DNA of 64,000 nucleotides from an uncultured Clostridia bacterium (GCA_944366945.1 CALVWJ010000015.1:1-64000), one strand, 5' to 3'. Numbered from the stretch's first letter, positions 8,664 through 17,943 are shown. The notes: a model not told the origin generated them from the letters alone. Program-made: numbers and translations.

Positions 8664-9443
8664 ATGCGCATGCGGATCCTTTTTACTAATGATGACGGTG
8701 TATTCTCTCAAGGGCTCCGCGCGCTACTTTTAGCTTTTGCGCAGGAGGGGAATGAGTTGTATGTTTCCGCGCCCGATGCAGAGCGCAGTGGGGCATCCCA
8801 TTCCTTTACGATGTTTATGCCGTTGCGCGCGCAACAGGTAACAATTCCTGGCGTTGAAGATGTTACGGCTTACGCAGTTTCCGGCACGCCCGTGGATTGC
8901 GTTAAATTGGCATATGGGAACCTTTTTCCACGGCCAGATCTGCTGATTTCGGGCATTAACCTTGGTGCGAATCGCGGAACGGACATTTTTTATTCCGGAA
9001 CGGTATCTGCTGCAATGGAAGGCGCCATTCTCGGTATCCCCTCTGTTGCGGTATCCAACATTGCGTGGAAACCAAATTGCTTCGAGGCCGCCGTTTCCGG
9101 TGCAAAATACGCAGCATCTCTTCTAATGTGCATGCCGGAACTGAGACTGCTTAATGTGAATGCACCGGACCTTTCCCTTGCACAAGTGAAGGGCGTTCGT
9201 TTCACGCCAGCGGGAGTGCAGGAATATGAAACCCATTATGATGAACGGATGGACCCCTATGGGCAAAAATACTACTGGCTTCCAGCCGGCCGAAAGTCGC
9301 AGTGCGATGCGGAAGCTGACTGCGACGAAGCATGGACGAATCGCGGATACATCGCAATTACACCCATTGTTACCAACATGACGGATGAAACTACCTTGGC
9401 GCGTTTGCGTGCCAAGCAAAATGAAATAACTCTTAAGCTATGA
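8664..9443 (+). CDS. surE: 5'/3'-nucleotidase SurE
   Basis: The 259-residue protein begins with ILFTNDDG, the metal-binding Asp-Asp pair of SurE. It continues with APDAERSGASHSFT (near residue 35), SGTPVDC and SGINLGANRGTDIFYSGTVSAA (near residue 95), all diagnostic of SurE phosphatases. These dephosphorylate nucleoside monophosphates and short polyphosphates. The GGAG at 8656-8659 supports the ATG at 8664; an ATG at 8670 is also in frame. It is the first gene of a long run towards ispH-rpsA. Confidence 0.95.
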   Translation: MRMRILFTNDDGVFSQGLRALLLAFAQEGNELYVSAPDAERSGASHSFTMFMPLRAQQVTIPGVEDVTAYAVSGTPVDCVKLAYGNLFPRPDLLISGINLGANRGTDIFYSGTVSAAMEGAILGIPSVAVSNIAWKPNCFEAAVSGAKYAASLLMCMPELRLLNVNAPDLSLAQVKGVRFTPAGVQEYETHYDERMDPYGQKYYWLPAGRKSQCDAEADCDEAWTNRGYIAITPIVTNMTDETTLARLRAKQNEITLKL

Positions 9444-9453
9444 GGATAACAGT

Positions 9454-10329
9454 ATGCCAAACGTCGAAGAAAACGACCTGCTATTAAAGCTGAACCAAAG
9501 TTATAAATCCCTCAGCAAAGGCCAGAAGCAGCTTGCAAATTATATCATGGAAAACTATGATCGTGCGGCTTTTATTACGGCTTCGAAAATGGGGCGCATC
9601 GTGGGCGTAAGCGAATCCACGGTTGTGCGTTTCGCTTATGCGCTAGGGTATGATGGATACCCCGAATTGCAGAAATCCCTCCAGGAGCTGATCCGAAACA
9701 AGCTCACGAGCGTACAGCGTATCCAGCTTACTTCTGAGCTCAAGCAGGATGATGTGCTCAAATCCGTTTTAAAAGCGGATATGGCAAATATACGCGCAAC
9801 GATTGATTCGATTGACAATGCCGCATTCAGCGATTCTATTAACGCCCTTTTGAATGCGGAGCGTGTTTATATCATTGGCGTGCGCAGTGCAGCTCCGCTT
9901 GCACAGTTTCTCGCCTATTATCTGAACTTTGTGTTGGATAATGTTATCACTGTGAACATGATCGTGAGCGATGCTTATGAAAGCATGGTGCGGATCAGTG
10001 CGAACGATGTTTGCGTTGGCATTAGCTTCCCGCGCTATTCACGCCGCACGATTGAAGCGCTCTCCTTCGCAAAAAGCCGTGGAGCGCAGCTCATCGCAAT
10101 TACGGATAGCGTGTTTTCCCCGCTTGCTGAGCTGGCGGATCATGCGCTGATTGCGCGCAGTGATATGGCGTCTTTTGCTGATTCCCTTGCGGCGCCGCTG
10201 AGCCTTATCAATGCGATCATCGTGGCGACAAGCCTGCAAAGAAAAGACGAGGTGTTTGAGCGTTTCAGCCAGCTGGAAAATATATGGGGGCGGCAGAACG
10301 TGTATATCACCAAGGAAAACGGGAAGTAA
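9454..10329 (+). CDS. MurR/RpiR-family transcriptional regulator
   Basis: A 291-residue regulator with an N-terminal RpiR helix-turn-helix (about residues 15-85; TASKMGRIVGVSESTVVRFAYALGY) and a C-terminal SIS sugar-phosphate-binding domain (about residues 125-260). Such proteins sense sugar phosphates or amino-sugar phosphates and control catabolic or cell-wall recycling genes. No adjacent sugar operon is present, so the target is unknown. It is 10 bases after surE and 4 bases before the phosphatase gene, suggesting co-transcription. Confidence 0.9.
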   Translation: MPNVEENDLLLKLNQSYKSLSKGQKQLANYIMENYDRAAFITASKMGRIVGVSESTVVRFAYALGYDGYPELQKSLQELIRNKLTSVQRIQLTSELKQDDVLKSVLKADMANIRATIDSIDNAAFSDSINALLNAERVYIIGVRSAAPLAQFLAYYLNFVLDNVITVNMIVSDAYESMVRISANDVCVGISFPRYSRRTIEALSFAKSRGAQLIAITDSVFSPLAELADHALIARSDMASFADSLAAPLSLINAIIVATSLQRKDEVFERFSQLENIWGRQNVYITKENGK

Positions 10330-10333
10330 AACA

Positions 10334-10984
10334 ATGCGATTGATTTTGATCCGCCATGGCAGGACGGAATGGAACGCTGAAGCCCGCGTGCAAGGTCGCA
10401 CGGATATTCCGCTGGATGCGGTTGGCCGCGCGCAAGCGCAGTCCATTGCAAAGAGGCTTTCTAGTATCCCGCTCAAAGCAATATATACCAGCCCGCTTTT
10501 ACGTGCCGCTGAAACTGCGCAGGAGATTGCCGCATACCATGCATGCAGCGTCAATAGGATTGCAGAGATGACGGAAATCAATTTTGGTGCATGGGAAGGC
10601 AAAACGGCGCAGGAACTGGAAAAGCAATATGCTGCGCTTTGGCAGGACTGGAACTGGATTCTGCATCCAGAAACTTGCCGCGAGATGGGGGCGGAATCCG
10701 CAGACGATATCCTTATGCGCGTATTGAACGGTTTAGATCAAATGCTTTCCGAACAGCCGGAGGATGCGACGGTTGCGCTCGTAAGCCATACGATGCCGAT
10801 CAAGCTTCTCGTTGCACATTTGATCGGCCTGCCTGCATCTAAGATCCGCGCCCTTAAACTTGCAAATTGTAGCTATACAGAACTGGAACTGAAGGCGGAA
10901 CATGCAGACTGCGCGCAGCTCTGGGTTTGGAACGATGTTTCCCATCTCGAGGAAACCCCAGCGCGAAGAGGAGAAGCGTTATGA
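10334..10984 (+). CDS. Histidine phosphatase family protein
   Basis: The 216-residue protein starts MRLILIRHGRTEWN, containing the catalytic RHG (His8) of the phosphoglycerate-mutase-like histidine phosphatase superfamily. A downstream MTEINFGAWEG segment and the second catalytic His in VSHTMPIK (near residue 155) complete the site. Members include alpha-ribazole phosphatase and broad phosphatases; the substrate is not evident. The frame stays open 123 bases further upstream inside the regulator gene, but the ATG at 10334 starts the conserved fold. It overlaps the next gene by ATGA. Confidence 0.9.
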   Translation: MRLILIRHGRTEWNAEARVQGRTDIPLDAVGRAQAQSIAKRLSSIPLKAIYTSPLLRAAETAQEIAAYHACSVNRIAEMTEINFGAWEGKTAQELEKQYAALWQDWNWILHPETCREMGAESADDILMRVLNGLDQMLSEQPEDATVALVSHTMPIKLLVAHLIGLPASKIRALKLANCSYTELELKAEHADCAQLWVWNDVSHLEETPARRGEAL

Positions 10985-12204
10985 AAAGGGTTGCTGTAAT
11001 TGGAGGCGGCCCTTCCGGCATGTTGGCTGCCGCAATGGCTGCAGAAAAAGGTCACGCTGTAACCTTGATCGAGAAAAATGAAAAGCTCGGGAAAAAGCTG
11101 TTTATCACGGGAAAAGGGCGCTGCAACATTACCAATGCAGCAGAACTCGAGGTGTTCTTTAAAAACATTCCACGCAACCCGAAGTTTTTATACAGTGCGC
11201 TCTATGGCTTCTCCAATGAAGATGTGATTTCTCTTTTACAGCGCATGGGCGTGCCTACAAAAACGGAGCGTGGTGGGCGTGTATTTCCTACTTCTGATAA
11301 ATCAAGCGATGTAATCCGCGCTTTTGCTAGCTATGTAAAACAGGCCGGGGTTGAAGTGCGCTTCAATACGGAAGTGGAATCTGTGACGCACACGGAACAG
11401 GGGGACTTTTTGCTGCGCTTAAACGCGGGGAACGCTTTGCGCGTGGATGCGCTCATCCTTGCGACAGGTGGAGTAAGCTACCCGAGCACCGGTTCCACAG
11501 GAGATGGTTACCGTTTTGCCCGCGCACTTGGCCATACGGTAACGGAGATCCAGGCAGCTCTCATCCCGTTTGAAACGGAAGAAGAATGGCCCAAAACGCT
11601 CTCTGGACTTTCGCTGCGCAATGTGACGCTACGCGCATATAGCACGAAGGGAAAGCTTGTCTTTGAAGAGCTTGGGGAAATGCTTTTTACGCATTTTGGT
11701 GTTTCCGGTCCGCTTGTGCTGAGCGCAAGCAGTTTTCTAACCGGAAATCCGGCAGGAGCCAAATTAAACATTGATTTGAAGCCGGGCCTTTCCCAAGAGG
11801 AATTGGATCGCCGGCTGCTGAGGGATTTTGATAGCAATATCCGCCGCCAGTTCGTGCATTCTTTGGATGCTCTTTTGCCGAAAAGGCTCATTCCAGTCCT
11901 TGTTGCGCAAAGCGGGATCCCCGCGGAAACACCGGTACATCAAATTACGCGGGAGCAGCGGCTTGCCCTTGTTTCCTGCCTTAAGGCATTGCCTTTAACG
12001 GTAAAGTGTGCACTTCCGGTTGAACAGGCGATTATCACGCGCGGCGGTGTTTCTGTAAAGGAAGTAAATCCTTCTACGATGGAATCCAAGCTTTTGCCTG
12101 GGCTTTATTTTGCAGGCGAGCTGCTCGATGTCGATGCCTGCACGGGGGGATATAATTTACAAATCGCCTGCTCTACGGGAGCTTTGGCAGGGAGGTCGGT
12201 ATAA
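10981..12204 (+). CDS. FAD-dependent oxidoreductase, BaiN/HI0933 family
   Basis: The 407-residue flavoprotein begins with a dinucleotide-binding GGGPSGMLAA motif (near residue 8), followed by GKKLFITGKGRCNITNA, the signature of the HI0933/BaiN family. It has an ATGGVSYPSTGSTGDGYRFA segment near residue 160 and a C-terminal second FAD contact (ACTGGYNLQIACSTG). Some members reduce bile-acid intermediates; most are uncharacterised flavin reductases. The start at 10981 overlaps the phosphatase stop by 4 bases, and cmk follows after 2 bases, so translational coupling is likely. Confidence 0.92.
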   Translation: MKRVAVIGGGPSGMLAAAMAAEKGHAVTLIEKNEKLGKKLFITGKGRCNITNAAELEVFFKNIPRNPKFLYSALYGFSNEDVISLLQRMGVPTKTERGGRVFPTSDKSSDVIRAFASYVKQAGVEVRFNTEVESVTHTEQGDFLLRLNAGNALRVDALILATGGVSYPSTGSTGDGYRFARALGHTVTEIQAALIPFETEEEWPKTLSGLSLRNVTLRAYSTKGKLVFEELGEMLFTHFGVSGPLVLSASSFLTGNPAGAKLNIDLKPGLSQEELDRRLLRDFDSNIRRQFVHSLDALLPKRLIPVLVAQSGIPAETPVHQITREQRLALVSCLKALPLTVKCALPVEQAIITRGGVSVKEVNPSTMESKLLPGLYFAGELLDVDACTGGYNLQIACSTGALAGRSV

Positions 12205-12206
12205 AC

Positions 12207-12884
12207 ATGGAACAAAAACAACGCATCAATATCGCCATTGATGGACCTGCAGGTGCGGGAAAAAGCACGCTTGCAAAGCTGATTGCGGAGCGATTGAACA
12301 TTCTGCATCTGGATACGGGAGCAATGTATCGGGCAATGGCGCTTAAAGCTTTGCGCAGCGGGATTGAACCTGGGGATGCATCGCGCGTGCTTCCGCTGCT
12401 TCCGAAAACGGAAATCACCGTAAAAAACATCGGTGGTATTCAGCATACTTATTTGGATGGAGAGGATGTTTCCAACTTAATTCGAACACCGGAGGCATCC
12501 AAAGGTGCATCCGATATTGGCGTTATCCCAGAGGTGCGTATGAAGCTCGCGGAAAGCCAACGGAAGTTTGCCGAGGAATATGATGTAATCATGGATGGAA
12601 GGGAGATTGGATCCTTTGTATTGCCGGATGCGCCTTATAAATTTTATGTTACAGCATCTGCAGATGAGCGTGCGCGCCGGCGCTTATTAGAGCTTCAACA
12701 AAAAGGCATTGGGTTAGATAAAACATTGGAATCCATGCGGGAAGAAATCCTTGCACGCGATCACACGGATAGCACGCGCGCGTTTGCTCCGCTTGTGCAA
12801 GTGCAAGATGCAATTCTAATTGATACCACGGAATTGAGCGTTGAAGAGGCGGTGGAAGCAGTCCTTCGGCATATAAAAAGATAG
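12207..12884 (+). CDS. cmk: Cytidylate kinase
   Basis: The 225-residue enzyme carries the P-loop GPAGAGKST (residues 13-21), the LDTGAMYRA substrate motif near residue 35 and the DGREIGSFVLPDA segment near residue 130. It has the extended NMP-binding insert of bacterial CMP kinases. It phosphorylates CMP and dCMP with ATP. The cmk-plsC-ispH-rpsA order seen here is a well-known clostridial arrangement. Spacing to plsC is 19 bases. Confidence 0.97.
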   Translation: MEQKQRINIAIDGPAGAGKSTLAKLIAERLNILHLDTGAMYRAMALKALRSGIEPGDASRVLPLLPKTEITVKNIGGIQHTYLDGEDVSNLIRTPEASKGASDIGVIPEVRMKLAESQRKFAEEYDVIMDGREIGSFVLPDAPYKFYVTASADERARRRLLELQQKGIGLDKTLESMREEILARDHTDSTRAFAPLVQVQDAILIDTTELSVEEAVEAVLRHIKR

Positions 12885-12903
12885 AAAGACGCGGAGAAGT
12901 AAT

Positions 12904-13506
12904 ATGTTATATCTGCTGATAAAATGGACGATTGGACAGCTGATCCTGCTCGTAACGCGGCCAATTGTATATGGCCGGCAAAACCTACGCGTGAAAGGAA
13001 AAGCTATTTTCATCGCGAATCACCGCTCCATGTGGGATCCGCTGATTCTTGCGTTAATCTCTCCACGCAACATTCATTTTATGGCTAAGAAGGAGCTGTT
13101 TGAAAGCAAGCTTGGGAACCTTTTTTTTCGCTCGCTCTATGCGTTCCCCGTGAATCGCCATAATGTGGATTTGACGTCTTTGAAAAATGCGCTCAAGGTG
13201 TTAGAACAAGGCGAGGTGTTCGGCATTTTCCCGGAAGGGAAGCGCGCAGTTACGGATTCTCTCGATGAATTTGAAAAAGGGGCCGCATTTTTGGCAATCC
13301 GCTCCGGAGCCCCGGTCATTCCTATTTATATACATCCAGATACGTCACGCCAGATTCGGCCTGTTATGCTTGTTGGAAAGCCCATTGACGTGAGCGCGAT
13401 CGTAGCTTCTGCAAACAAATCCTCGCTGATTGAAGTGGTGACGGATGAACTTGCGGATTCTATCAATGCATTGCAGGCGGAATTGGAGGAACTTTATTGC
13501 GGATAA
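12904..13506 (+). CDS. plsC: 1-acyl-sn-glycerol-3-phosphate acyltransferase (PlsC)
   Basis: A 200-residue membrane-associated acyltransferase with the catalytic NHRSMWDP (HX4D) motif near residue 40 and the FPEGKR motif near residue 110, plus a hydrophobic N-terminus (about residues 1-20). It makes phosphatidic acid from lysophosphatidic acid. Its last 10 bases overlap the TTG start of the ispH-rpsA gene. Confidence 0.93.
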   Translation: MLYLLIKWTIGQLILLVTRPIVYGRQNLRVKGKAIFIANHRSMWDPLILALISPRNIHFMAKKELFESKLGNLFFRSLYAFPVNRHNVDLTSLKNALKVLEQGEVFGIFPEGKRAVTDSLDEFEKGAAFLAIRSGAPVIPIYIHPDTSRQIRPVMLVGKPIDVSAIVASANKSSLIEVVTDELADSINALQAELEELYCG

Positions 13507-15812
13507 TCGTTGCAAAGCATATTGGGTTTTGCTTTGGTGTGCGCCGGGCAATTGAAATTGCAGAGCATGCTGCTGCAAAGTATGGCAAAATCTACTCCTA
13601 TGGAGCACTGATTCACAATGCGCAAGCTGTTGCGCGCCTTGCAGAAAGAGGAGTTATCACTGCGGCCACGCTTGCGAAAATTCCGCATGGGTGCCATGTT
13701 GTGATTCGGTCGCACGGCGTTCCACCAGAGGTATATGATGAATGCGCGCAGCAAAGGCTTGCGGTCATCGATGCAACATGCCCGTTCGTGCAGCGCATCC
13801 ATCAGATTGCTCTCGAAGAAAGTCGCTTAGGACGCCGCATCATGATCGTTGGAGATCCAGCACATCCAGAGTGCATTGGGATCAATGGATGCTGTGGGGG
13901 GAATGCATGGTTTGTACGCGAAATAGCGGATGTAACTGCGCTTGAAAAGGAAACTGCAGTTTCCTTGATTGCGCAGACAACGGCCTCTGTTGCCTTATTT
14001 GAGGCAGCTGAGCAGGCAGCGCGCACCTATTATTCAGATCTTCATATTTTTCGCACCCTTTGTAGCACAACGCAGGCACGGCAAAAAGAAGCTGAATGGA
14101 TGGGGCAAAATTGCACGCAAATGGTTGTGATTGGGGATGAGAATAGCTCCAATACACAAAAATTGCTTTCCGTTTGCAAAAAATATTGTAAACATGTACA
14201 ATCAGTAGCAAAACATAGCGAACTTTCACTTGAAAAAATCCATGCGGATGATATAATAGGTATTGTTTCAGGCGCTTCTGCGCCGGATTGGATAATTAGG
14301 GAGGTTATAACAAGGATGAGCGAACTGGATAAGACGATGGCTGAAAATCCCGTAGAAAACAGTGAGGTAAAAACGGAAGCAACAGCTACCGTCGAAGAAC
14401 CCGCCACGGCGGCCCCCACTGTGGAGACTGCTGCGGAGACTACAACCGAACAAAACGGGAGCACGGATTCTAACTTCGCAGAAGCATTCGAAAAGACTCT
14501 TGTTCGAATTAGAAATGGCCAGATTCTGACGGGATCTGTTGTACAGATCGTTGATGGCGAAGTGTGCGTAAACATCGGTTACAAGTCGGATGGGTTCATT
14601 CCTCGCAGCGAGTTTTCTTCCGATGCTGATGTTAATCCAGCAGACGTAGTAAATGTAGGCGACCAGATTGAGGTCGAAGTTCTCAAGGTGAATGACGGCG
14701 AAGGCAATGTGCTGCTTTCCAGGAAAAACGTTGAGAGCAAGAAAATGTGGGACAACCTTGTGCAGGATGAAAATATCCAGGACAAGGTGTTTGAAGGCGT
14801 TGGCAAGGAAGTTGTTAAGGGCGGCTTGATTGCAACAATTGATGGCGTTCGCGCGTTTATTCCAGCTTCCCAGCTTTCCACGAAGTATATTGAAAACATT
14901 GCCGAATTCGTTGGTCAACCGCTCAAGCTTAAGGTGATTGAAGTAGACAAAGCCCGTAAGCGTATCGTTGCTTCCCACAAGGCAGTCATGCTTGCAGAAG
15001 CAGAAGAAGCGCGCAAACAAAAGTGGGCACAGCTTGAGGTCGGCGCAAAGGTTAAAGGTGTTGTGCGCAGAATTACCGATTTCGGTGCTTTTGTTGACAT
15101 CGGTGGTATTGATGGCCTTGTCCATGTTACGGATGTTGCTTGGGGTCGCGTAAAGCATCCTTCCGATGTGCTTTCCATTGGCCAGGAGATTGAAGTTCTC
15201 ATCCGTGATGTGGATGTAGAAAAGCAACGCGTTTCCCTAGGCTATAAGCAGTTGCAGCCAAAGCCGTGGACCATGGCGGATAAGAAATATCCGGTCGGCT
15301 CAATCGTGGAAGGCAAGGTTGTGCGTATCGTTCCGTTTGGCGCGTTTGTTGCACTTGAGCCCACGATCGATGGCCTCATCCATATTTCTCAAGTTGGCGT
15401 GAAACGCATTGCAAAGGTTGAGGATGAAATTAACGTTGGCGATATCGTACGCTGCAAAGTGCTGGATGTAAATCCGGAAGCAAAACGCATCAGTTTGAGC
15501 CGGCGTGAAGTAATCCTGGAGGAGAACCCGGAGATTGCGGAAGAGCTTGCCAAGGAAAAAGCGGAACGCGAACGCATTGCGGCAGAGCGTGCGGAACAGC
15601 GTGCTGCTGCTGCAGAACAAGCGCGTCAACAGCAGCAAGCCCGTTCGGAACGCCGTGAGCGTCAAGAGCGTAGTGAGCGTCCCGATCGCGGCGAACGCCG
15701 TGAACGTCCTCGCCGTGAGGATGCAGATTATGATCTGCCGCCAGTTCAATCCGCAACCACGTCCCTCGCAGACCTGTTCGCAGGTTTTACCGCAAGTGAG
15801 GAAGAAAAGTAA
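13497..15812 (+). CDS. ispH: IspH-ribosomal protein S1 fusion
   Basis: A 771-residue fusion. Residues 1-273 are 4-hydroxy-3-methylbut-2-enyl diphosphate reductase, with the three cluster-binding cysteines in GFCFGV, ATCPFV and LCSTTQ; it makes IPP and DMAPP, the last step of the MEP pathway. An acidic linker follows, then four S1 RNA-binding repeats (about residues 335-405, 420-500, 515-590 and 600-680) and an Arg/Glu-rich tail. The start is TTG at 13497, supported by GGAGGA at 13485-13490. Such fusions are annotated in many Clostridia. An internal promoter and start near 14230-14318 may yield free S1 as well. Confidence 0.95.
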   Translation: MRIIVAKHIGFCFGVRRAIEIAEHAAAKYGKIYSYGALIHNAQAVARLAERGVITAATLAKIPHGCHVVIRSHGVPPEVYDECAQQRLAVIDATCPFVQRIHQIALEESRLGRRIMIVGDPAHPECIGINGCCGGNAWFVREIADVTALEKETAVSLIAQTTASVALFEAAEQAARTYYSDLHIFRTLCSTTQARQKEAEWMGQNCTQMVVIGDENSSNTQKLLSVCKKYCKHVQSVAKHSELSLEKIHADDIIGIVSGASAPDWIIREVITRMSELDKTMAENPVENSEVKTEATATVEEPATAAPTVETAAETTTEQNGSTDSNFAEAFEKTLVRIRNGQILTGSVVQIVDGEVCVNIGYKSDGFIPRSEFSSDADVNPADVVNVGDQIEVEVLKVNDGEGNVLLSRKNVESKKMWDNLVQDENIQDKVFEGVGKEVVKGGLIATIDGVRAFIPASQLSTKYIENIAEFVGQPLKLKVIEVDKARKRIVASHKAVMLAEAEEARKQKWAQLEVGAKVKGVVRRITDFGAFVDIGGIDGLVHVTDVAWGRVKHPSDVLSIGQEIEVLIRDVDVEKQRVSLGYKQLQPKPWTMADKKYPVGSIVEGKVVRIVPFGAFVALEPTIDGLIHISQVGVKRIAKVEDEINVGDIVRCKVLDVNPEAKRISLSRREVILEENPEIAEELAKEKAERERIAAERAEQRAAAAEQARQQQQARSERRERQERSERPDRGERRERPRREDADYDLPPVQSATTSLADLFAGFTASEEEK
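14230..14257 (+). promoter_or_regulatory. Possible internal promoter for S1
   Basis: Inside the 3' part of ispH, TTGAAA (14230-14235), a 16-base spacer and TATAAT (14252-14257) form a near-consensus promoter, with TG one base before the -10 (extended -10). A transcript would start near 14264, just before an in-frame ribosome binding site and ATG for the S1 part. Confidence 0.5.
14297..14318 (+). promoter_or_regulatory. Internal ribosome binding site and start for S1
   Basis: AGGGAGG (14298-14304) is followed 11 bases later by an in-frame ATG at 14316-14318, exactly at the junction of the IspH domain and the S1 linker (residue 274). Initiation here would give a separate S1 protein of 498 residues. 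Confidence 0.5.
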
Positions 15813-15833
15813 TACGGCATAAGAGCATCTTAA

Positions 15834-15865
15834 AAAACGAGGTTATCTTTGGATAACCTCGTTTT
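15834..15865. terminator. Bidirectional terminator between rpsA and the ABC exporter
   Basis: A perfect 14-bp stem (15834-15847 with 15852-15865), a 4-base loop, and A/T runs on both flanks serve the convergent genes on either side. Confidence 0.92.
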
Positions 15866-15881
15866 ACTATCTGCTGATATT

Positions 15882-17732
15882 CTATATTTTGGTGCTTCCT
15901 TGCGTATTCTCAGTATAGTATTCAGCCTGCATAGCGTAGAGTTCCGCATATAATCCGTCTGCTTTGAGAAGCGATGCATGATTTCCATCTTCAATGATTT
16001 CACCCTTATCAAAAACATGAATCCTATCGCATAATTGAGAACTTGACAGGCGATGTGAAACAAAGAATGCCAATTTGCAGCCTACCATTTCATGAAAGCT
16101 CTTATAAATCTCATATTCCGCGCGTGGGTCCAAGGCGGCCGTGGGCTCGTCTAAAACTAAAATGGGTGAATTCCTATAGGCTGCCCTGGCAATGGCAAGC
16201 TTTTGAGATTCTCCGCCCGAAAGCTGAATTCCGCTATCATCAAAAACGGTATCGATTGAAGTATCAACCCCTTTTGGTAAATTTGATATTTTGCTTGCTA
16301 GCCCTGCCCGTTCCAATGCATTCATGACCAAATCCGATGCGCCTTTCTCTTGGCTTTTTTGGAGCGCGACATTTTCCTTGATGGAAAATGAAAATATTGT
16401 GTAGTCTTGAAATACAGCTTCAAACAGGTTTCGGTAGTCCCGAACGGAATAGTTTTTGATATTGATATTGTTTATAAGGATTTCACCTTCCGTAGGTTCA
16501 TATAGCCGCATTAAAAGTTTTATAAAAGTTGTTTTGCCAGCGCCATTTTCGCCCACAATGGCGATCTTTTCCCCATAGGGGATCTTGATATGAATGTTTT
16601 TCAATGCAAATTTGGATTGATTGGGATATTTGAACGACACATTTTTAAATTCAATGCAGGGCATGGAAGGTAATGCATGCAAAACGCTGGAATCCATGGC
16701 GTCTTCATTTTCCAAAGACATATACTTTTTATAATCGTATACGCCTTGATTGACGTTCGTAATCTGAATCCATGAATTTAAAATGCCCGTTATACTTCCA
16801 GAAAAGTTTGAAATCGCCGAAAAATACATCGTGAATTGACCCACGGTTAATTGTCCTAAAAAGGTTTTATAAATCAGCCATGCATACACCGAAACTGTTT
16901 GTAACAAATTTGCTAAACTAATTAAAATGGCACCACGACTACGTCTGTTGAATACTTGTTTATAACCACCTAATGCCGCATCAAGCTGCGCAGCATATTT
17001 TTTATATAACCACCCGGAAAGGTCAAACAAACGTATATCTTTTGCATACTTATGATTTGGCATATTCATAATAAAATATGCAATTCTTCGCTCCAAAGGC
17101 GCCATATCTTTTCTGTACTGATAGGCATATTTCTCAGTTTTTTCCTGTATGAGCGCGCTAACACCTATTACGGTTAGTATGATAATGAGGATGACGATAT
17201 TAAGACTGCTTATGATGTATACATATCCAAGCGATGCCAACATGTAGGATATCAAAGTAGGGGTTACGAATATTATTTTATCAATATCCTCTTCCAGGAA
17301 CTGTGTGACCTGCTGTTTCAAGTTTAACATATCAGCATCTTCCAGCCATGCATATTGAATTTTTGTTGTTTTATAGGCCATTTCCATTCTGAGCTTTGAT
17401 TTAAGTTTCATGGAAATAAAATGGAGCCTGTTTTGGAAAATGGCTGTAGTAAAACCAGTAACCACGATTGCAATCGCCATCAGTACAAGATAGGTTATGA
17501 CCTTGTGAAGATCTCTGCTTCCAAAAATTTCATCCAGTATATAGCGCGGAAAAATCACAAATATAAACGGAGATATGGAGCTGCTTAAAATCACGGCTGA
17601 CAAAACAAATGGATAGCTTTTATAATGTTGACTGACGATTTTTGAAAATAGAAAAAGGTCTTTAATTGCGTTATGATTTTCATTTTCGATTGCGGCTCCC
17701 TCAAATATGGAAATATAGTTGAAAATTGGCAT
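15882..17732 (-). CDS. ABC exporter, fused permease and ATPase
   Basis: The 616-residue half-transporter has an N-terminal six-helix ABC membrane domain (about residues 40-330) and a C-terminal ATPase with Walker A GENGAGKTT, signature LSGGESQKLAIARA and Walker B VLDEPTAAL. It would act as a homodimer, exporting lipids, peptides or drugs; the substrate is unknown. It lies alone on the minus strand between rpsA and the CMD-cupin gene and is visibly AT-richer than its neighbours, suggesting later acquisition. The ATG at 17730-17732 lacks a clear ribosome binding site, so the start is uncertain. Confidence 0.88.
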   Translation of the reverse strand: MPIFNYISIFEGAAIENENHNAIKDLFLFSKIVSQHYKSYPFVLSAVILSSSISPFIFVIFPRYILDEIFGSRDLHKVITYLVLMAIAIVVTGFTTAIFQNRLHFISMKLKSKLRMEMAYKTTKIQYAWLEDADMLNLKQQVTQFLEEDIDKIIFVTPTLISYMLASLGYVYIISSLNIVILIIILTVIGVSALIQEKTEKYAYQYRKDMAPLERRIAYFIMNMPNHKYAKDIRLFDLSGWLYKKYAAQLDAALGGYKQVFNRRSRGAILISLANLLQTVSVYAWLIYKTFLGQLTVGQFTMYFSAISNFSGSITGILNSWIQITNVNQGVYDYKKYMSLENEDAMDSSVLHALPSMPCIEFKNVSFKYPNQSKFALKNIHIKIPYGEKIAIVGENGAGKTTFIKLLMRLYEPTEGEILINNINIKNYSVRDYRNLFEAVFQDYTIFSFSIKENVALQKSQEKGASDLVMNALERAGLASKISNLPKGVDTSIDTVFDDSGIQLSGGESQKLAIARAAYRNSPILVLDEPTAALDPRAEYEIYKSFHEMVGCKLAFFVSHRLSSSQLCDRIHVFDKGEIIEDGNHASLLKADGLYAELYAMQAEYYTENTQGSTKI

Positions 17733-17772
17733 AAGGGCGATTGTGGAATTTGCAATAGAGCTACAAGAAAAG

Positions 17773-17800
17773 AATACAGTTAAAACAGGAAGCGTGTCAA
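17773..17800 (-). promoter_or_regulatory. Possible promoter of the ABC exporter
   Basis: On the minus strand TTGACA (17800-17795) is followed after 16 bases by TGTATT, a four-of-six -10 match. A short inverted repeat (AAGCGT/ACGCTT, about 17790-17806) overlaps the -35. Confidence 0.4.
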
Positions 17801-17915
17801 GACGCTTGCAGTGATTTGAATAAAGAATCCTTATGAAAGAAAACTAAATTGATTTTCTAGCGGTAAGCCTTTGCGCAAGCGTGCTCCTTTCTTTTCGCTT
17901 TTCTACGATCGATGC

Positions 17916-17943
17916 TTGACTGAGAAAACATCATCCATATAAT
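17916..17943 (+). promoter_or_regulatory. Promoter of the CMD-cupin gene
   Basis: TTGACT (17916-17921), a 16-base spacer and TATAAT (17938-17943), followed by a ribosome binding site GAGGAGG ahead of the ATG at 17988. Confidence 0.75.

Noticed and set aside
14268-15227. A 319-codon minus-strand frame inside the S1 repeats
   Set aside because: It lies wholly opposite the S1-coding part, which has clear S1 motifs. The frame is a by-product of the codon bias there and has no start signals.
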